Positions 7,966 to 16,072 of a stretch of DNA of 64,000 nt are shown one piece after another. Under the pieces are notes generated by a model, which made no database searches, had not been told where the DNA came from, and saw nothing but the letters and a program-made list of their open reading frames with translations. The stretch's first letter is position 1. Each line of letters begins with the position of its first letter. The position numbers and the translations under genes are program-made. Source of the DNA: Candidatus Pacearchaeota archaeon (GTDB taxonomy: Archaea; Nanoarchaeota; Nanoarchaeia; Pacearchaeales; GW2011-AR1); contig JALOBX010000003.1 of NCBI GenBank assembly GCA_023228065.1, forward strand, positions 62,001-126,000, in the 5' to 3' direction.

Positions 7966-8295
7966 ATGAATACAATACTTAAAAAGAAATGGATCTATCT
8001 AAAACTATTCTTACAATGGGAAGAAGCTCAAACAATAGAAGATATAGCTAATAAACACTGTATTCTATGTAAAAGTGTTAGTGATTATTGTTTGGCTTGC
8101 AAACAATTATACGGAAAAGATCTTGGATTCTGTGATAACAATATCTATTCAAGATATTGCAATGTATTTTATGGAAACCATAGTCGGTTTTCAGTTATGC
8201 ATAATCCTCTTTCTGATCGGCAAAAAAACTTTCTTGCATTTAGAAAAGCATTACTGAAAAGATTACTTTATCTTATCTTTATTAGTTGGAAGTAA
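7966..8295 (+). CDS. Cys-rich hypothetical protein, 109 aa
   Basis: HCILCKSVSDYCLACKQLYG (residues 25-44) holds two CxxC pairs, a probable zinc site, followed by an additional CDN and YCNVF. Basic C-terminus. One base separates it from the flanking genes. Confidence 0.65.
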   Translation: MNTILKKKWIYLKLFLQWEEAQTIEDIANKHCILCKSVSDYCLACKQLYGKDLGFCDNNIYSRYCNVFYGNHSRFSVMHNPLSDRQKNFLAFRKALLKRLLYLIFISWK

Positions 8296-8296
8296 A

Positions 8297-8518
8297 ATGC
8301 GAAAAGAATATGAAATTAAAATTTATCAGAAGTGTAAGCATTGTAACGGACGAAAAATCGTAAGAGATTATGTCCCTAATAATTCTGTGTTTTCTATGGG
8401 GTCTAGAGCTTGGGATCATGAATGTGATGCTTGCAATGGAACTGGTAAAGTATTAATAGATTTAAAAGAATTAGATAATATAAGCAAATTTGAAAAGCTT
8501 CTTTGTAATGAAAAATAA
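8297..8518 (+). CDS. DnaJ-type CxxCxGxG zinc protein, 73 aa
   Basis: CKHCNGRK (about residues 11-18) and CDACNGTGK (about 47-55) are the two halves of a DnaJ cysteine-rich-domain-like zinc site without any J domain. Such stand-alone modules are common in phages. A similar protein occurs at 10011-10538, and an analogous one on the other strand at 14153-14401. Confidence 0.8.
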   Translation: MRKEYEIKIYQKCKHCNGRKIVRDYVPNNSVFSMGSRAWDHECDACNGTGKVLIDLKELDNISKFEKLLCNEK

Positions 8519-8519
8519 A

Positions 8520-8720
8520 ATGAAATTATTTAATAATTTGTTATTTATTATTTGTTTTTTGCTATTTGGCACATGCATTTTCTTTTTAACGTTATTTACG
8601 ATAGTAGAATTTAGAAGTATACCTGCAGTAATTTGGATGTCTATAGCTACAATTTTTGCAATTTACACTATATTTCTGACAGGTTCGTCGATAGACTATT
8701 TTAAAAGGAATAGAAAATGA
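8520..8720 (+). CDS. two-helix membrane protein, 67 aa
   Basis: ATG 8520 follows the previous stop directly, and an alternative ATG lies at 8508. Two hydrophobic helices (residues 3-27 and 35-52) and a basic tail. ATGA-type overlap with the next gene. Confidence 0.65.
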   Translation: MKLFNNLLFIICFLLFGTCIFFLTLFTIVEFRSIPAVIWMSIATIFAIYTIFLTGSSIDYFKRNRK

Positions 8721-8908
8721 TAGGATACTATATTAGCATTTCTTTAGAATGGCCAATCTTTTATTATATAGTTAAAAAGTCTGGCAAAAATAACTCACTA
8801 CAAAAATATGATCTAGATCCATATCAAAGAAAGATAATAGAAGATGGAGATTGGATGATTGCTATGAGTTTCTATTGTATTAGAATTGCAATAGGAAGAA
8901 AGGTTTAG
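8717..8908 (+). CDS. hypothetical protein, 63 aa
   Basis: Starts in an ATGA overlap after AAAAGGAA. Aromatic N-terminus and central acidic patch. No motif. Confidence 0.6.
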   Translation: MIGYYISISLEWPIFYYIVKKSGKNNSLQKYDLDPYQRKIIEDGDWMIAMSFYCIRIAIGRKV

Positions 8909-8919
8909 GATATTATAAT

Positions 8920-9141
8920 ATGAAAATATTTAGATTACATGAATTTTTCTGGTCATTTCCATTTTCTATGAATGAAGGAAATCCTGAAATAAGAAAGTGG
9001 GAAATTGATTCATTGAGTAATGAATTTACTAGGTTATATACAGCTAGCAGAGGACCTTATGGTAAATATTATGGTATTGGATTTTATGCTATTTGGTTTC
9101 CAGAAAAAATTATAAACAAAGGCAAACACCATGGATATTAA
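8920..9141 (+). CDS. aromatic mini-protein, 73 aa
   Basis: Rich in Phe, Trp and Tyr, with FFWSFPFSM near the N-terminus and a Gly/Tyr segment. Resembles in composition the aromatic small proteins of the leftward arm. Function unknown. Confidence 0.6.
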   Translation: MKIFRLHEFFWSFPFSMNEGNPEIRKWEIDSLSNEFTRLYTASRGPYGKYYGIGFYAIWFPEKIINKGKHHGY

Positions 9142-9244
9142 ACTATTGGCTTGTTGTACTATTTTTGTTATTTCTTTTGCTGGATTTCTAGGATTTGCTC
9201 TTGCTTTAATTCTAATAAGAGTAAAATGCGGGAAAAATAGATAG
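9131..9244 (+). CDS. single-span membrane mini-protein, 37 aa
   Basis: Overlaps the previous gene by 11 bases. Almost entirely one hydrophobic helix with a basic tail (RVKCGKNR). No clear SD, so support is mainly composition and packing. Confidence 0.5.
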   Translation: MDIKLLACCTIFVISFAGFLGFALALILIRVKCGKNR

Positions 9245-9256
9245 GATGAAAGCTTA

Positions 9257-9427
9257 ATGACTTTAACAATTAAGGAAAAGAAAGTGCTTAAAGATATTAT
9301 TTATGATTTAAATGCTTTAAGCAAGCGAATGTGCCTTCTTAACCCAAATGATTATGAACTTAAAGGCTTAGGCGCTGACGTAGCAGCAATAGGATTACAA
9401 CTAGAAGATAAATTAGAGGAGATATAA
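9257..9427 (+). CDS. hypothetical helical protein, 56 aa
   Basis: Amphipathic helical protein ending in LQLEDKLEEI. The preceding SD is weak (GGATG at 9244). Followed at one base by the next small gene. Confidence 0.55.
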   Translation: MTLTIKEKKVLKDIIYDLNALSKRMCLLNPNDYELKGLGADVAAIGLQLEDKLEEI

Positions 9428-9428
9428 T

Positions 9429-9551
9429 ATGACTTATAACATCTATAATCTACAAACTTGTAAGTTACTTTATTCTTTTAAGGCTAAAAATAACAGCGAA
9501 GCTATAAAAATAGCAGATGAACAAATAAAACTCTTGTTTGAGGAGAAGTAA
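9429..9551 (+). CDS. hypothetical protein, 40 aa
   Basis: Preceded by GAGGAG in the end of the former gene. Short alpha/beta peptide. Its own last codons GAGGAGAAG provide the SD for the next membrane gene. Confidence 0.55.
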   Translation: MTYNIYNLQTCKLLYSFKAKNNSEAIKIADEQIKLLFEEK

Positions 9552-9552
9552 A

Positions 9553-9756
9553 ATGAAATATAAAAATGATTATAAGGAAACAATAGAATATCTTACTGCA
9601 ATAAGCGTCTCTTCTTTGTTCACTGGAATAATTTTCTATTCATTAGGCATCTACAACCAAATAGTTATTTTGAAATTTCTGGGTAATTTAATTCTTGGAG
9701 TTCCTATAGGAATAATTATTGGTACTTTTGTAAACAGAAACAAATGGAAGGTGTAA
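9553..9756 (+). CDS. two-helix membrane protein, 67 aa
   Basis: ATG 9553 is chosen over upstream in-frame ATGs because GAGGAG lies 6-11 bases before it. Two hydrophobic helices (about 15-34 and 42-58). Probably an inner-membrane protein. Confidence 0.65.
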   Translation: MKYKNDYKETIEYLTAISVSSLFTGIIFYSLGIYNQIVILKFLGNLILGVPIGIIIGTFVNRNKWKV

Positions 9757-9757
9757 A

Positions 9758-10024
9758 ATGGGAAAGCAACTTATAAATGTTCGTGTTACTGCTAGTCAAC
9801 AGGGTATAGACGCTTATTACAATATACCAGTTGACAAAGGCGTTTACGTTCAGGTTGACAATGCTTATGTTGGCGTAAGAGTCTATGTTCATGAAAATGA
9901 TGAAGGAAAAGTAAAAGTTAGAGTTGAAAGATCTGGCGGCTGGTACGGTGGTGGATATAAAACAATCTTAGAAGAAATTGATGAAGAACCTAATTTGAAG
10001 GAGAAGAAAAATGTTAACACTTAA
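9758..10024 (+). CDS. beta-rich hypothetical protein, 88 aa
   Basis: Alternating hydrophobic strands (INVRVTAS, VYVQVDNAYVGVRVYVH, KVKVRVERS) followed by a Gly/Tyr turn. Looks like a small beta-sandwich. Overlaps the next gene by 14 bases. Confidence 0.65.
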   Translation: MGKQLINVRVTASQQGIDAYYNIPVDKGVYVQVDNAYVGVRVYVHENDEGKVKVRVERSGGWYGGGYKTILEEIDEEPNLKEKKNVNT

Positions 10025-10538
10025 CATTTACAATGTCGATGAAAACACCACGAAACTTTCTTGGAAGGAGGAGTGTAGTTCTTGTAAAGGAACTGGCCTT
10101 TATGTAGGAATGGCAGAACATAATGGAGCTGCTATTCAATGTTATAACTGTAAAGGAAAAGGAGAAAAAGAAATAGTTATTTACATTAAATCTTTTACTG
10201 GAAGAAAGACACATTCTAAACCTATCAAAAGAGTATTTGAGAATAATCCAGGAATCTTCATTGGAGAAAATGAAGATCTAAAACTGGAAGATTTTGGTGG
10301 TCTTAGTTATGATGAATGGAATAATAGACAACATAAGAGTTTGCCTTTCCCTAAAGGCTTAGAAGACAGAAAACATATTTGCCCCTCTTGGTGGTTTATG
10401 TTAGGGGTTGGTCCACACAGCACTTTTTGCAAGTGGGATCACGGAGCTGGTAGAACTTATAGTAGCTGCCCTTATTTTGAAACTAAAGATATGTGTTGGA
10501 AAGCTTATGATGAAGAACAAATTGAAAAGGAGAAGTAA
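10011..10538 (+). CDS. protein with DnaJ-type zinc motif, 175 aa
   Basis: GAAGGAG precedes ATG. CSSCKGTGL (about 22-30) and CYNCKGKGE (about 44-52) form a DnaJ-like zinc finger. The C-terminal half has additional Cys/Trp/His (HICPSWWF, FCKWDHG, SCPY, CWK), probably a second metal site. No J domain. A stand-alone zinc protein of unknown role. Confidence 0.75.
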   Translation: MLTLNIYNVDENTTKLSWKEECSSCKGTGLYVGMAEHNGAAIQCYNCKGKGEKEIVIYIKSFTGRKTHSKPIKRVFENNPGIFIGENEDLKLEDFGGLSYDEWNNRQHKSLPFPKGLEDRKHICPSWWFMLGVGPHSTFCKWDHGAGRTYSSCPYFETKDMCWKAYDEEQIEKEK

Positions 10539-10540
10539 AA

Positions 10541-10843
10541 ATGATTAAGAAACTATTTGAAAAGGTAATTAATTACTTTAAGGAGTTTTCTATGAAGAAA
10601 GAAGTTAAAGAAGTATCACAAAAAGATGTAATCAAATTCATGGCTGATTGGACAAAGAAGTTTGAAAATGTTAAGAAAAGCAAAGATGGCTGGAGCACAC
10701 TATACCCAATCCTTTCTTTCAAGGGAGACGAGATTAGAATCAATCTTTACAACGCTCCGACTATTGATGTAGATATTAATAATATAGAGCAGATTGTTCT
10801 TTGTAGGAACTTCCTGGACGCTGTTATTAAAAAGTTTAGTTAG
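10541..10843 (+). CDS. hypothetical protein, 100 aa
   Basis: AAGGAG before ATG. Basic helical N-terminus (residues 1-25), then a compact alpha/beta domain. An internal ATG preceded by AAGGAG at about 10580 could give a shorter second product. Confidence 0.65.
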   Translation: MIKKLFEKVINYFKEFSMKKEVKEVSQKDVIKFMADWTKKFENVKKSKDGWSTLYPILSFKGDEIRINLYNAPTIDVDINNIEQIVLCRNFLDAVIKKFS

Positions 10844-10852
10844 GAATAAAAA

Positions 10853-10996
10853 ATGCTTAATGAACTTCTTCAAAATGTTTCTTGGTTTAACCCAGATGAG
10901 ATAGCTTCTATTTCTAAATCAATAGAATTAATATTAGAAATAGATAAGGAAATTATTGATGATATAATCTATTCAGAATTAGAAAATACACTGTAA
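10853..10996 (+). CDS. hypothetical acidic protein, 47 aa
   Basis: Last gene of the rightward arm. TAGGAATAA precedes ATG. Acidic and helical. Ends 11 bases before the terminator stem. Confidence 0.6.
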   Translation: MLNELLQNVSWFNPDEIASISKSIELILEIDKEIIDDIIYSELENTL

Positions 10997-11007
10997 ATTT
11001 TTCTTTT

Positions 11008-11047
11008 AAAAGCCTTTCAGCTATCTTGAAAGGCTTTTTCTTTTTTT
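11008..11047. terminator. bidirectional Rho-independent terminator at the convergent junction
   Basis: A 12-bp stem AAAAGCCTTTCA / TGAAAGGCTTTT with a 7-nt loop is followed by TTCTTTTTTT rightwards and preceded by AAATTTTTCTTTT (A-tract on the other strand). It lies exactly where rightward and leftward transcription converge. The last gene of the leftward arm ends inside its stem. Confidence 0.9.
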
Positions 11048-11256
11048 AATTTATCAACCACTTCTTGAAAGAAATCAATCATTAAATCAATATCATCTAC
11101 TTCTACATAAATGCAATCGCCTTCTACTTCATCAGAAACCACTAACCAAAAAATATTTTCCTTATCTTTTACTAAAGATAAATCAGCTAATTGTGTATCA
11201 GATTCATATTTAACAATAACTTCATCACTTTCAATTTCTTCATAGTTACGCCACAT
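11017..11256 (-). CDS. hypothetical acidic protein, 79 aa
   Basis: Last gene of the leftward arm, with its TGA inside the terminator stem. Acidic beta-rich N-terminal half and a C-terminal helix. SD AGGAGG precedes ATG. Confidence 0.7.
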   Translation of the reverse strand: MWRNYEEIESDEVIVKYESDTQLADLSLVKDKENIFWLVVSDEVEGDCIYVEVDDIDLMIDFFQEVVDKLKKEKAFQDS

Positions 11257-11267
11257 AATTAGTCCTC

Positions 11268-11594
11268 CTAAAACTTTATTGTAGTCATTTCTTTAATAGC
11301 ATCTTTAGGTTTCACTTTTTTCTTCTTTATTTTAGAAATTGCATTTGCACAATGCTCAATCACTTCTGTTCTTAAAGGAAACTCAAGATTATAAAATTTA
11401 TCAAAAATTCTTTCATATCTTTCTTCGCCTATTGTCCTTCTTTTTAATTGACTTAAATAATATAAAGCAATAAAAGTATGGTAACAAAGATATTTAAAGT
11501 AATGTTTCCAAGTAACATATTTGTTCTTCAGCATTGGCTTAATTTGACCATGTTGAGAAGTGTTAAAAAACACTCTAACAAAAACCATTTTCAT
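11268..11594 (-). CDS. hypothetical basic protein, 108 aa
   Basis: Start at 11594 is chosen because AAAAGGAG lies 7 bases upstream. The longer frame would run into the upstream gene. Basic, aromatic, helical. No family. Confidence 0.7.
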   Translation of the reverse strand: MKMVFVRVFFNTSQHGQIKPMLKNKYVTWKHYFKYLCYHTFIALYYLSQLKRRTIGEERYERIFDKFYNLEFPLRTEVIEHCANAISKIKKKKVKPKDAIKEMTTIKF

Positions 11595-11598
11595 AGTT

Positions 11599-12147
11599 TT
11601 ACTCCTTTTCAAAATGTAAGAAATCACACGGAAATAAAATATCTGCTTTTTTTGTTTTAAAAGTTATCATATAAACATGATTAGAACTAAAAAGTTTTTT
11701 AATTAGTTTCTCGTCTTCAATTAAATGTAAAGCAACTAGTCTATTTGTTCCATCAACAACAAGATTTAAATGTCTTTTTAAATCATAACAAACTAAAATT
11801 TCTATAGGCTTAGAAAAACTTTCTTTTTCTTTCCAAGAAGATAAGAAGTTATTTACCTTAGTTGGCTTAGAGATAATTTCTTCTTTCAAGTTACTTATAT
11901 AGTTTTTAACAAGCCAGGTATTCTTAGAATTCCACCACTTTTCTTCTTTATTCTTAGGCCAAAGCAAACGATAATTTTGTGTAATTTTTATAAAATCAGA
12001 ATAAGAAAACATTTCTAAAATGCATTCTCCAGTTATATCTAACGAAAGTAAATCATAACCCCTTTCTCTAACCATTAAATCAACAATATTATTAGGACCT
12101 ATAAACGGTAATCTGCTAAGGAATAACTCAGGATTTACTTTTATCAT
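11599..12147 (-). CDS. ParB/sulfiredoxin-like fold protein, 182 aa
   Basis: The segment around LNLVVDGTNRLVALHLI (about residues 130-146) matches the 'V-DG-hR-h-A' strand-helix of the ParB/Srx-like nuclease and nucleotide-binding domain. The rest is Trp/Lys-rich without further signatures. In phages this fold is found in partition-like and DNA-modification-related proteins, so function remains open. Confidence 0.55.
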   Translation of the reverse strand: MIKVNPELFLSRLPFIGPNNIVDLMVRERGYDLLSLDITGECILEMFSYSDFIKITQNYRLLWPKNKEEKWWNSKNTWLVKNYISNLKEEIISKPTKVNNFLSSWKEKESFSKPIEILVCYDLKRHLNLVVDGTNRLVALHLIEDEKLIKKLFSSNHVYMITFKTKKADILFPCDFLHFEKE

Positions 12148-12358
12148 ACTCTTTCCAACCTATTTTAATAAATGCTTCTATCCATAAAAATTTTAATCCT
12201 ACTCTAATATGACTATACATCCACCGGCTACAAAACACTTCCTTTAATTTATTTTGATAATGTATTTTAATAGTTGGAATAAGAAACCACTCATCTGTAA
12301 TTTCACCTTGCAAAACAATGTAGCTACCTAATCTAAAAAGTTTTATAGCATAATCCAT
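12128..12358 (-). CDS. aromatic mini-protein, 76 aa
   Basis: Overlaps the next gene by 20 bases. Trp/Tyr/Ile-rich with WFLIPTIKIHY...KFLWIEAFI, fitting the recurring aromatic 'IP...W' family of this window (see 18075, 21445, 61897). Function unknown. Confidence 0.65.
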   Translation of the reverse strand: MDYAIKLFRLGSYIVLQGEITDEWFLIPTIKIHYQNKLKEVFCSRWMYSHIRVGLKFLWIEAFIKIGWKEYDKSKS

Positions 12359-12370
12359 TTTTATATCCTT

Positions 12371-13927
12371 TTAAATATTTCCATAACCCATCCACACTTT
12401 AGGCGGACCTCCTGTCAACCAGCTATATACAGCATATCTGCAAACGTCTGGTGAATGATCATTCAATTTTAATGGGTTACCTTCCTTTGATGGCTTACCG
12501 TCTAACAACTGAGGCCATGCATATAACTTCATTTCTCTGATCATATTAGGAACTTTACTTTTAAAGAAATACATCTTAGACCTACCGTCTCTAACTTCCA
12601 ATAAGCCATTCACTTTATCGATGCCCATGCGTATATCTTTCTTAGCAGTAAGCGTTATTATTCTATTAGGTGGTGCTTCTAGTTCTTTTCTATCCTGAGC
12701 ATCATGATCTGAAAAACAATATTCCCCAAACTTATAACGTGGAGATGCTTTAATATGCATAGCATGGTTAGCTAAAAGATCACCTTGAGTACTATAATAT
12801 TCCCAAAACCAAAACCAATACCCATCTGGACTTATAGCTGCTTTGGCATAGACAAATGGATGACCAGGACTTGAACCAAAATCTATAGCAGATACTATAG
12901 TCCAATCATCTGGTATTTCAAACTCCTTCTCAGGTGGTATCTCATGGATCTGAGGGTTCCAGCAGCTATATACTAATACCTCACCAGATGGAATTTCATT
13001 TAGCCATTCTGAACGCCATACATGATCATCGTGCTCTAGTACTTTTGCTATAAAATCCTGTATCTTATAAAAACCATTACTTTGATGAGCAAGTCCATTA
13101 CATCTAAAAAACGCTGGACAATCTCCGTAATCTTTATCTCCTACACATTCCCTTTCACAGCGCTCTACAGCAGTAAATATATTCCATTGATACACTGCTA
13201 TATTCTTTTCGTCAGCTTCATTGAGAAGCCTATTCATGGGTCCATCTGCGTGTTGCCTTGTAGAAGTAAATATATTTTGACCTAATATTCTACCATCTGC
13301 AGAAGACATGGCCATAGCAACACCAGTCTGTAAAACATTCCAGTCCATTTCATCAATTTCGTCTATGATATTTTTATTAGGGTGACCAGAACGCAGACCT
13401 TTTTTACTTCCAGTAATAACATGATACCAAGATTTATTTTTATGATGAATCTCGTTTTTTGTAGGATCTGAAGAAAGACCTTCGGCTAGAACTTCATTAT
13501 CATTATATATTGATGTAAAGTAGAAATGACCCCGTGTTGCCTGATCACGAGTTGCTCCAGCATGAGTAGTTTCGCAACCTGGTTTAAATTCAAAATTTAA
13601 ATGGTCAAGGATTGAAGAATCAAATGTTTTGCCACCAGATCTATTAGCAAACATAAGACCTGAAGATACTCGCTCAAAGAACAAATCACAAATTGCAGTA
13701 AAAGGTGCTTGATGCTCTGGTAAAGATGGGTGGACTTCTCTAGGGATTTTTATACCAAGAACTAACCAAATATAATCATATAATTCATCATCAGTCTTTG
13801 GAGGATGCTCCAGGAAGTGTCTGGTGAAATCGAGAACGTACCTTTTTTCTGTTTCTGAAAGCTTTCGGCGATTGTTTTCATATTCAGCGCGAAGTTTCTT
13901 ATTGAGTTCTAGTTGATGTTGGTCCAT
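12371..13927 (-). CDS. terL: terminase large subunit
   Basis: The packaging motor ATPase and headful/cos nuclease that docks on the portal and translocates DNA into proheads. In 518 residues it shows Walker A ANRSGGKT (94-101), Walker B NIIDEIDEMD (186-195) with the catalytic acidic pair, coupling motif FTSTRQHADG (about 220-229), then the RNase-H-like nuclease: SAIDFGSS with Asp349, FSDHD around Asp407, and a terminal NDHSPDVCRYAVYSW carrying the last acidic residue. Complete and intact. No small subunit is recognisable next to it and the neighbours are mini-proteins, so the packaging genes are dispersed. Several Cys around residues 257-277 may form an extra metal site. Confidence 0.95.
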   Translation of the reverse strand: MDQHQLELNKKLRAEYENNRRKLSETEKRYVLDFTRHFLEHPPKTDDELYDYIWLVLGIKIPREVHPSLPEHQAPFTAICDLFFERVSSGLMFANRSGGKTFDSSILDHLNFEFKPGCETTHAGATRDQATRGHFYFTSIYNDNEVLAEGLSSDPTKNEIHHKNKSWYHVITGSKKGLRSGHPNKNIIDEIDEMDWNVLQTGVAMAMSSADGRILGQNIFTSTRQHADGPMNRLLNEADEKNIAVYQWNIFTAVERCERECVGDKDYGDCPAFFRCNGLAHQSNGFYKIQDFIAKVLEHDDHVWRSEWLNEIPSGEVLVYSCWNPQIHEIPPEKEFEIPDDWTIVSAIDFGSSPGHPFVYAKAAISPDGYWFWFWEYYSTQGDLLANHAMHIKASPRYKFGEYCFSDHDAQDRKELEAPPNRIITLTAKKDIRMGIDKVNGLLEVRDGRSKMYFFKSKVPNMIREMKLYAWPQLLDGKPSKEGNPLKLNDHSPDVCRYAVYSWLTGGPPKVWMGYGNI

Positions 13928-13930
13928 AAA

Positions 13931-14140
13931 TTAGAGACTATATTCAACCTCCTCAATTCTAACTCCAACAAAATCATATTCTCTATTAATATCGTTAGAA
14001 TAAGTAGCTATTTTTGTCCATTCTTGTATTTTACGACAAATATGCATATACGCATCATTTTTGTATTTGAAAGAAGCTACAATTTCTTCTTTAATTTCAA
14101 TTTCTGGAGAAAACCAATTCACAATTACATTGTACTTCAC
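13931..14140 (-). CDS. hypothetical protein, 69 aa
   Basis: Three bases upstream of terL. Small mixed alpha/beta protein with no motif. Preceded by AAAAGGAAA. Confidence 0.65.
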   Translation of the reverse strand: MKYNVIVNWFSPEIEIKEEIVASFKYKNDAYMHICRKIQEWTKIATYSNDINREYDFVGVRIEEVEYSL

Positions 14141-14152
14141 TTTTGTTTCCTT

Positions 14153-14401
14153 TTATATTTTCTTATAATCTTTTTCTTTACAAAAAATAGGTCCACAACA
14201 TCCTATTTCAGGTATAGAAAACTTTTTCTTTTTTGCTAAAGAAGAAACAAATAAATTTAATCCAGTATCTGATTCTATTCCGGTCCCATTACAAAATGGG
14301 CATCTAATATTTATTCCATCTTTATTTATCTGTATTTTTGCTCCACCACAACCAGGACAAGGCGGTCTATAACCCCATATTGATGAATTAGTCATTTCCA
14401 A
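14153..14401 (-). CDS. DnaJ-type CxxCxG zinc protein, 82 aa
   Basis: CPGCGGAK (about 15-22) and CPFCNGTG (about 34-41) form a treble-clef/DnaJ-like zinc site, followed by a Cys pair near the C-terminus (CCGPIFC). Related in layout to 8297-8518. Confidence 0.75.
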   Translation of the reverse strand: MEMTNSSIWGYRPPCPGCGGAKIQINKDGINIRCPFCNGTGIESDTGLNLFVSSLAKKKKFSIPEIGCCGPIFCKEKDYKKI

Positions 14402-14604
14402 ACCTCTAGTACCTTAAAAATAATTTCTAAAACTTTCTTATGATCTTCAACCCACTGTTTACCTTCAGCTTTTTCTAATTTAGAAAAGTAATCTTCTATA
14501 TCATGTTTGTAAATAGGTTTTGATTGGATACTTAAATTAGCAACTACCTTCTGTTTTTCATAATCATTTTCTTTCTTTTTAAAATAATCAAATACTTTCA
14601 TCAT
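14392..14604 (-). CDS. hypothetical helical protein, 70 aa
   Basis: Tandem ATGATG at 14604/14601 lies 4-7 bases after GAGGAG, so either can start. Basic helical protein ending WVEDHKKVLEIIFKVLEVWK. No family. Confidence 0.65.
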   Translation of the reverse strand: MMKVFDYFKKKENDYEKQKVVANLSIQSKPIYKHDIEDYFSKLEKAEGKQWVEDHKKVLEIIFKVLEVWK

Positions 14605-14821
14605 CAATCTCCTCAAATATTGGACATTCAAAAACAGGAGTCGTTAAATTATTTTTAACACAGTTTTTAAAAGTATCTTCTGCAATAGCACAATTTGTAA
14701 CTTCTCCAGGAATAAACGCTGCACATCTGAAACACAAACACATATCTCTATGCTTGCCTTTAAGATCTTCGTCTACAAAAACATCAACACCATGGTAATT
14801 ATACATAACTATTTTACCCAT
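14588..14821 (-). CDS. conserved Cys-rich phage mini-protein, 77 aa
   Basis: CLCFRCAAFIPG, then NCAIAEDTFKNCVKNN and FECPIFEE, give a spaced six-Cys pattern typical of small zinc proteins widely carried by tailed phages. No biochemical role is known to me. Confidence 0.75.
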   Translation of the reverse strand: MGKIVMYNYHGVDVFVDEDLKGKHRDMCLCFRCAAFIPGEVTNCAIAEDTFKNCVKNNLTTPVFECPIFEEIDDESI

Positions 14822-15051
14822 TTAAATCTCCTTAAAAATATTCTAAATACTTCAGCAGGATAAATTGAAAGCGTGAAATAGATACATAAGAAGCCTATAA
14901 ATAGTAACCATTCTCCATAGTCTACTTCAATAGCAAGGCTTGGAATAAAATTCCAGCACTTAAGATCATATCCTATTGAAACCCAACCATGACTATCATC
15001 TATGTCTTTAAAAAAGTCTATTTCTCTAGAATATTGAGAATAAAATATCAT
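14809..15051 (-). CDS. single-span aromatic membrane protein next to lysozyme, 80 aa
   Basis: Hydrophilic N-terminus, then EWLLFIGFLCIYFTLSIY as one membrane helix and a basic tail. It overlaps the lysozyme gene by 4 bases, which would suit a holin or spanin helper. But the FIPSLAI...EWLLF pattern also places it in the aromatic 'P...EWL' family spread over the window, so lysis function is only an inference. Confidence 0.6.
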   Translation of the reverse strand: MIFYSQYSREIDFFKDIDDSHGWVSIGYDLKCWNFIPSLAIEVDYGEWLLFIGFLCIYFTLSIYPAEVFRIFLRRFKWVK

Positions 15052-15500
15052 TTCTGTTCAGCCTCCTGCTCTACGGCTTTCTTATTAAATAAGTCGGCCT
15101 CTTCTTTTCTTCTCCTAACAAGACCTGTAAGTTTTTGACCTTTAGCGTCTTTAACATAGAGTTTCATTCTCAGACTAACTTTTTTGTAGTCACCTATATT
15201 TAAATCTTCTAAAATATTTTTAAGGCTTCCAGCTCCGCAATTGAATGTGAAGCTAACAAGTGCATCAAACTGATTTTGGTTAATAGATACCTTAACTCCG
15301 CTATTAACAGCCCTCTCAGCCCATGCTACATCAATCAAAAGAAAGTTTTCTGCTTGCTGTTCATCAATAGAATCAGTTGGCTGAACATTATCAGTATGAC
15401 CATAACCAATGGTCCAAATGCCTCCAGTATCTTGATAAGCATCTAATCTTAATCCTTCAAATGACTTGATAAGAGCAAGACCTACTTTTGAAAGTCTCAT
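15048..15500 (-). CDS. T4-type lysozyme endolysin (GH24)
   Basis: Hydrolyses the MurNAc-GlcNAc bond of peptidoglycan at lysis. The 150 residues carry the GH24 triad in SFEGLRLDAYQDTGGIWTIG: Glu15, Asp24 and Thr30. The conserved helix NQNQFDALVSFTFNCG and the LTGLVRRRKEEADLF C-terminus follow. The length is typical of this family. No signal-anchor-release segment is visible at the N-terminus, so export would need a holin. Confidence 0.95.
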   Translation of the reverse strand: MRLSKVGLALIKSFEGLRLDAYQDTGGIWTIGYGHTDNVQPTDSIDEQQAENFLLIDVAWAERAVNSGVKVSINQNQFDALVSFTFNCGAGSLKNILEDLNIGDYKKVSLRMKLYVKDAKGQKLTGLVRRRKEEADLFNKKAVEQEAEQK

Positions 15501-15502
15501 AA

Positions 15503-15682
15503 TTATTTTTCCTTTTTAGTCTTAATAGAATAGCAAAAACCACAGCTTCTATGCTCTGGGTAAGAGTAGACACGTCCACAATGTTTGCACATTGATTGGT
15601 CTTTAAATGAATCAAGAGTATCCCAATTCGGTGAAGGTCGTTTACCCTTTTTATCTGTCCTTCCTCCTTTTACCGATATCAT
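15503..15682 (-). CDS. zinc-ribbon mini-protein, 59 aa
   Basis: Start 15682 is chosen for AAGGAG 10 bases upstream. CKHCGRVYSYPEHRSCGFC is a compact four-Cys zinc knuckle after a basic Gly/Lys-rich N-terminus. Confidence 0.7.
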   Translation of the reverse strand: MISVKGGRTDKKGKRPSPNWDTLDSFKDQSMCKHCGRVYSYPEHRSCGFCYSIKTKKEK

Positions 15683-15999
15683 TCTTTTTCTTCTCCTTTG
15701 CAACAAATAACTTCAGAAGTATCAAAAGCTTCCTGCAAGAGTGTATAGTCATTGCTAAAGAAATAAAGAAAATTATTTTCTAAAATAGAAATAACTTTGT
15801 CTTTTTCTATTCCTAAATTAATTAGTGTAGACCAAGAATCAAAAAGTTTATCAGTAAGAAAATTATCATCTTCAAGTATGTGCTGAAACCAGTGAACAAT
15901 AAAATCTAAAGATTTTTCTTTAGGAATACAAAGATCCATTAAAGCTATAAAAACACTTTCAAATCTCTTTTCTACGGTTAGCTCTTTCAATTTAATCAT
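15679..15999 (-). CDS. hypothetical helical protein, 106 aa
   Basis: ATG 15999 follows GAGGTG at 6 bases. All-helical, acidic, with phenylalanine-rich heptads. No family recognised. Confidence 0.7.
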   Translation of the reverse strand: MIKLKELTVEKRFESVFIALMDLCIPKEKSLDFIVHWFQHILEDDNFLTDKLFDSWSTLINLGIEKDKVISILENNFLYFFSNDYTLLQEAFDTSEVICCKGEEKE

Positions 16000-16020
16000 T
16001 CTAAACACCTCGTTTTAATT

Positions 16021-16062
16021 TTAAATAGGAATGTCTCTGTTTGAAAATTCTATTCTTTTCAT
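16021..16062 (-). CDS. possible 13-residue peptide
   Basis: AAAGGAG 6 bases before an ATG opening a 13-codon frame (MKRIEFSNRDIPI) in the gap between two genes. Strong SD but tiny, so it could instead be a leader peptide or the decayed start of a lost gene. Confidence 0.25.
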   Translation of the reverse strand: MKRIEFSNRDIPI

Positions 16063-16072
16063 TTTTTCTCCT

